Shown: in pieces, positions 61,902-64,000 of the stretch
How positions within the stretch are numbered: position 1 is the stretch's first letter
How the letters are laid out: each line of letters begins with the position of its first letter
DNA from: Pseudobdellovibrionaceae bacterium
GTDB lineage: Bacteria > Bdellovibrionota > FAC87 > UBA2466 > JACKAF01
DNA length: 64,000 nt
Direction of reading: 5' to 3'
NCBI GenBank assembly: GCA_020635235.1
Contig: JACKAF010000004.1
Coordinates: 62,001 to 126,000 of the forward strand
The notes under the pieces: generated by a model
The model's database searches: none
Told to the model about the DNA's origin: nothing
Seen by the model: only the letters and a program-made list of their open reading frames with translations
Program-made: the position numbers and the translations under genes

Positions 61902-63217
61902 TTGCCTCGGTTCAGAACAAGACGCCCTTCTCAGACGCCTTTCGCGCGGGGAGAGAGCAGTTGCCGGGCGAGGCCTGGATGCGAGCCTTGCGTGACTCGG
62001 CGATTGGAAACTTCGAAGAGCAGGGCATTCCCACGCGCAAAGACGAGGAGTGGCGTTACCTGGATCTCAAATCCATGGGCAAAACCCAATACCGAAGCCC
62101 TAGCGCGAAACCGCAAGTGGATGAGGCCTTGGCGAAAGCTTACTTCCTTGATGGTACGCTCGCGCGGTTTTGCTTTGTGGACGGAAGGTATGACGCAAAT
62201 TTGTCCCAAGTGGATGATTTGCCCGCCGGAGTGGAACTTTTGTCTGTTGCCGAGGCCATGAGCAAAAATGAGTCCGAGCTAAAAAATGCATTGGAAGATT
62301 CTGCTGTGGATTCCAGCCACCCGTTTGTGGCGCTCAACACTGCCTTTCTGCGGGACGGCTACGTGTTGTGCCTGAAAAAAGGTGTGCAACTTGAAAAACC
62401 GGTGCAGATCCTATTTGTGGGCTCGCAGGCCTTAGAGAACTGCGCGGAGCACCCCCGGCACTTTTTGTTTCTTGCCGAGGAGGCAAAGGCCGAAGTCATT
62501 GAATGCTACGTTTCCCCCAACGCCGGGAACTTCCTCAATAACGTGGTGAGTGAGATAGCCTTGGAAAAGGGTGCGCGTCTCTCACTCTGTCGAGTGCAAT
62601 CCGAGGGGAGTGCCTGCTCCCACTTGAACTACTCCAAGGTGAACGTCGGGCAATCAGCGCATTTTGAATCCAAGGTATTTTCTTTTGGAGCAAAGACGTC
62701 TCGCAATGAAATCGAGATACAGTTGTCGGGGACGCACGCTTTTTGCTCTTTGGAGGGCCTCTACATCGGGGGAGGCGATCAGTGTCTGGACAACCGCACG
62801 GTCATCGATCACCAGGTAAGCGACGGGACCAGCCGCGAGTTTTACAAAGGGATTTTGGGCGGGAAGGCCCGTGGCGCATTTAGCGGAAAAATCCTAGTGG
62901 AAGAGGGCGCGCAGAGAACTGATTCCGAGCAAAACAACCGCAATCTGCTCTTGTCAGACGATGCGGAAGCGGATTCCAAACCCCAGCTTGAGATCTATGC
63001 AGACGATGTGAAGTGCAGCCATGGAGCAACGGTTGGGCAGTTGGACGAGGATCAGATCTTCTACCTGCGTGCTCGCGGCATCGGGGAAGCCCAGGCCCGC
63101 TCCCTCCTGACGGCTGCCTTTGCGATGGATTTGGTCGATTCGGTTGGTAATGAGAACATACGAGCGTTTCTCGAAAATCAGGTAAGCGAAAAGCTCTCGC
63201 AAGAGGTTGGGCAATAA
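61898..63217 (+). CDS. sufD: Fe-S cluster assembly protein SufD
   Basis: Partner of SufB in the SufBC2D complex, needed for iron entry. The 439 residues include the family features [12 protein letters not shown] near the N-terminus and the beta-helix core ending in [22 protein letters not shown], which holds the conserved His. It overlaps sufC by four bases and sufS by one. Confidence 0.95.
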   Translation: MIASVQNKTPFSDAFRAGREQLPGEAWMRALRDSAIGNFEEQGIPTRKDEEWRYLDLKSMGKTQYRSPSAKPQVDEALAKAYFLDGTLARFCFVDGRYDANLSQVDDLPAGVELLSVAEAMSKNESELKNALEDSAVDSSHPFVALNTAFLRDGYVLCLKKGVQLEKPVQILFVGSQALENCAEHPRHFLFLAEEAKAEVIECYVSPNAGNFLNNVVSEIALEKGARLSLCRVQSEGSACSHLNYSKVNVGQSAHFESKVFSFGAKTSRNEIEIQLSGTHAFCSLEGLYIGGGDQCLDNRTVIDHQVSDGTSREFYKGILGGKARGAFSGKILVEEGAQRTDSEQNNRNLLLSDDAEADSKPQLEIYADDVKCSHGATVGQLDEDQIFYLRARGIGEAQARSLLTAAFAMDLVDSVGNENIRAFLENQVSEKLSQEVGQ

Positions 63218-64000
63218 TGGAATTTGAGATTAAGCAGGTCCGGAGCCAGTTTCCAATTCTTGCGCAGGAAGTCCATGGCAAGCCGCTGGTTTACTTGGAT
63301 AGTGCCGCAACAGCGCAGAAGCCTTTGGCCGTTCTGTCGGCGTTGGACAACTATTATGAGCACGACAACGCCAACATCCACCGAGGAGTCCATACACTCA
63401 GTGAACGCGCGACGGCGGCTTACGAAAGCGTGCGGCGCAAGGTGAAGGATTTTATCAATGCTCGCGATGCCCATGAAGTGGTGTTTGTTCGTGGCACTAC
63501 CGAAGCGGTCAACCTCGTAGCCCAGAGTTTCGTGCGTCCCAGGTTGTCCAGTGGCGACGAAATCCTGATTACCTGGATGGAACACCATTCGAATATTGTT
63601 CCCTGGCAAATGCTTTGTGAGCAGACCGGCGCCCTGTTGAAAGTTCTCCCAATGAACCAGGACGGCGAACTTGAACTGGAAAAGCTCGACGGCTTACTGG
63701 GAGCCAAAACCAAATTCTTCGCCTTTACTCACGTTTCTAACGCGCTCGGTACCATTAACCCCGTGAAGGAAATGGTTGAGAGGGCGCACGCGCTGGGGGT
63801 TCCCGTTTTGGTGGACGGCGCGCAGGCCATCCATCATCTGGATGTCGACGTGCAGGATTTAGGAGCGGATTTTTACGCTTTCTCCGGGCACAAGATGTAT
63901 GGCCCTACAGGAATCGGAGTGCTCTACGGGCGTCGTGAGCTTCTTGAAGACATGGTGCCGTATCAAGGCGGCGGAGAGATGATCCGGTCTGTCACCTTTT
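63217..64000 (+). CDS. sufS: Cysteine desulfurase SufS (partial, cut by window end)
   Basis: PLP-dependent enzyme supplying sulfur from cysteine to SUF assembly. The visible 261 residues carry [55 protein letters not shown] and [16 protein letters not shown] with the PLP lysine. The active-site cysteine lies beyond the window. It starts at ATG 63217 in a TAATG overlap with sufD. Confidence 0.96.
   Translation, partial: MEFEIKQVRSQFPILAQEVHGKPLVYLDSAATAQKPLAVLSALDNYYEHDNANIHRGVHTLSERATAAYESVRRKVKDFINARDAHEVVFVRGTTEAVNLVAQSFVRPRLSSGDEILITWMEHHSNIVPWQMLCEQTGALLKVLPMNQDGELELEKLDGLLGAKTKFFAFTHVSNALGTINPVKEMVERAHALGVPVLVDGAQAIHHLDVDVQDLGADFYAFSGHKMYGPTGIGVLYGRRELLEDMVPYQGGGEMIRSVTF

Overview
The window reads as an ordinary, densely coded chromosomal segment of a Gram-negative bacterium, most likely a member of the Bdellovibrionota or a related delta-type lineage. 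This placement is an inference from content: lipid-A-core and outer-membrane functions (LolC/E, WaaF, an MlaC-like protein), PilZ proteins, a Flp-type pilin, many exported proteases and large exported helical proteins, lysine 5,6-aminomutase, and a SUF-only iron-sulfur assembly operon. No phylogenetic computation was possible. I see no insertion sequence, integrase, prophage or CRISPR array. Genes are tightly packed, with many 1-4 base stop/start overlaps (TAGTG, ATGA, TAATG) that suggest translational coupling.

Layout. 1-8 kb: LolC/E permease, YbeY, an exported helical protein behind a structured leader, a 3-hydroxyacyl-CoA dehydrogenase / unknown / free B12-domain group, thioesterase, MltG and RuvX. 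7.8-11.7 kb: an M20 deacylase, an AstA-like and an AstD-like gene; the last two lack the catalytic residues of their families. 12-18.5 kb: housekeeping block rnc-era-der, trmL, a DegT aminotransferase, miaB and a gamma-carbonic-anhydrase-like gene. 18.5-28 kb: a polytopic membrane protein, an exported oomycete-elicitor-type transglutaminase coupled to a clostripain-like protease, an alpha/beta hydrolase, a lipoprotein and DppD/DppF ATPases. 28-34 kb: a pseudo-receiver, a response regulator, a membrane PilZ protein, then kamD-kamE-MoxR-VWA. 34-43 kb: pilin, CPBP protease, waaF, MlaC-like, a gshB-ddl-membrane-pepP operon, a kinase-like PilZ protein, a DUF374 acyltransferase and tRNA-Pro. 43-58 kb: a run of exported proteins, including a coiled-coil protein of about 1286 residues, two trypsin-like proteases, a GT22-type mannosyltransferase and an M23 peptidase. 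58-64 kb: hairpin-rich intergenic DNA, an orphan nuoB, an Rrf2 regulator and sufB-sufC-sufD-sufS (cut by the window end).

The most striking unit is kamD-kamE-MoxR-VWA. A B12/PLP-dependent aminomutase is translationally coupled to a MoxR AAA+ ATPase. That ATPase runs through a 10-A tract, containing the dnaX-type slippery heptamer, into a von Willebrand A frame that has no start codon of its own for 43 codons. By analogy with MoxR/VWA activases such as CbbQ/CbbO, this could be an aminomutase reactivation machine made partly as a frameshift fusion. Other items worth a second look are the catalytically stripped AstD/AstA pair, a recurring layout in which a -10 element lies 6-8 bases before the start codon (possible leaderless mRNAs), an identical 19-bp palindrome upstream of two exported-protein genes, and a near-perfect terminator hairpin inside a signal-peptide coding region.
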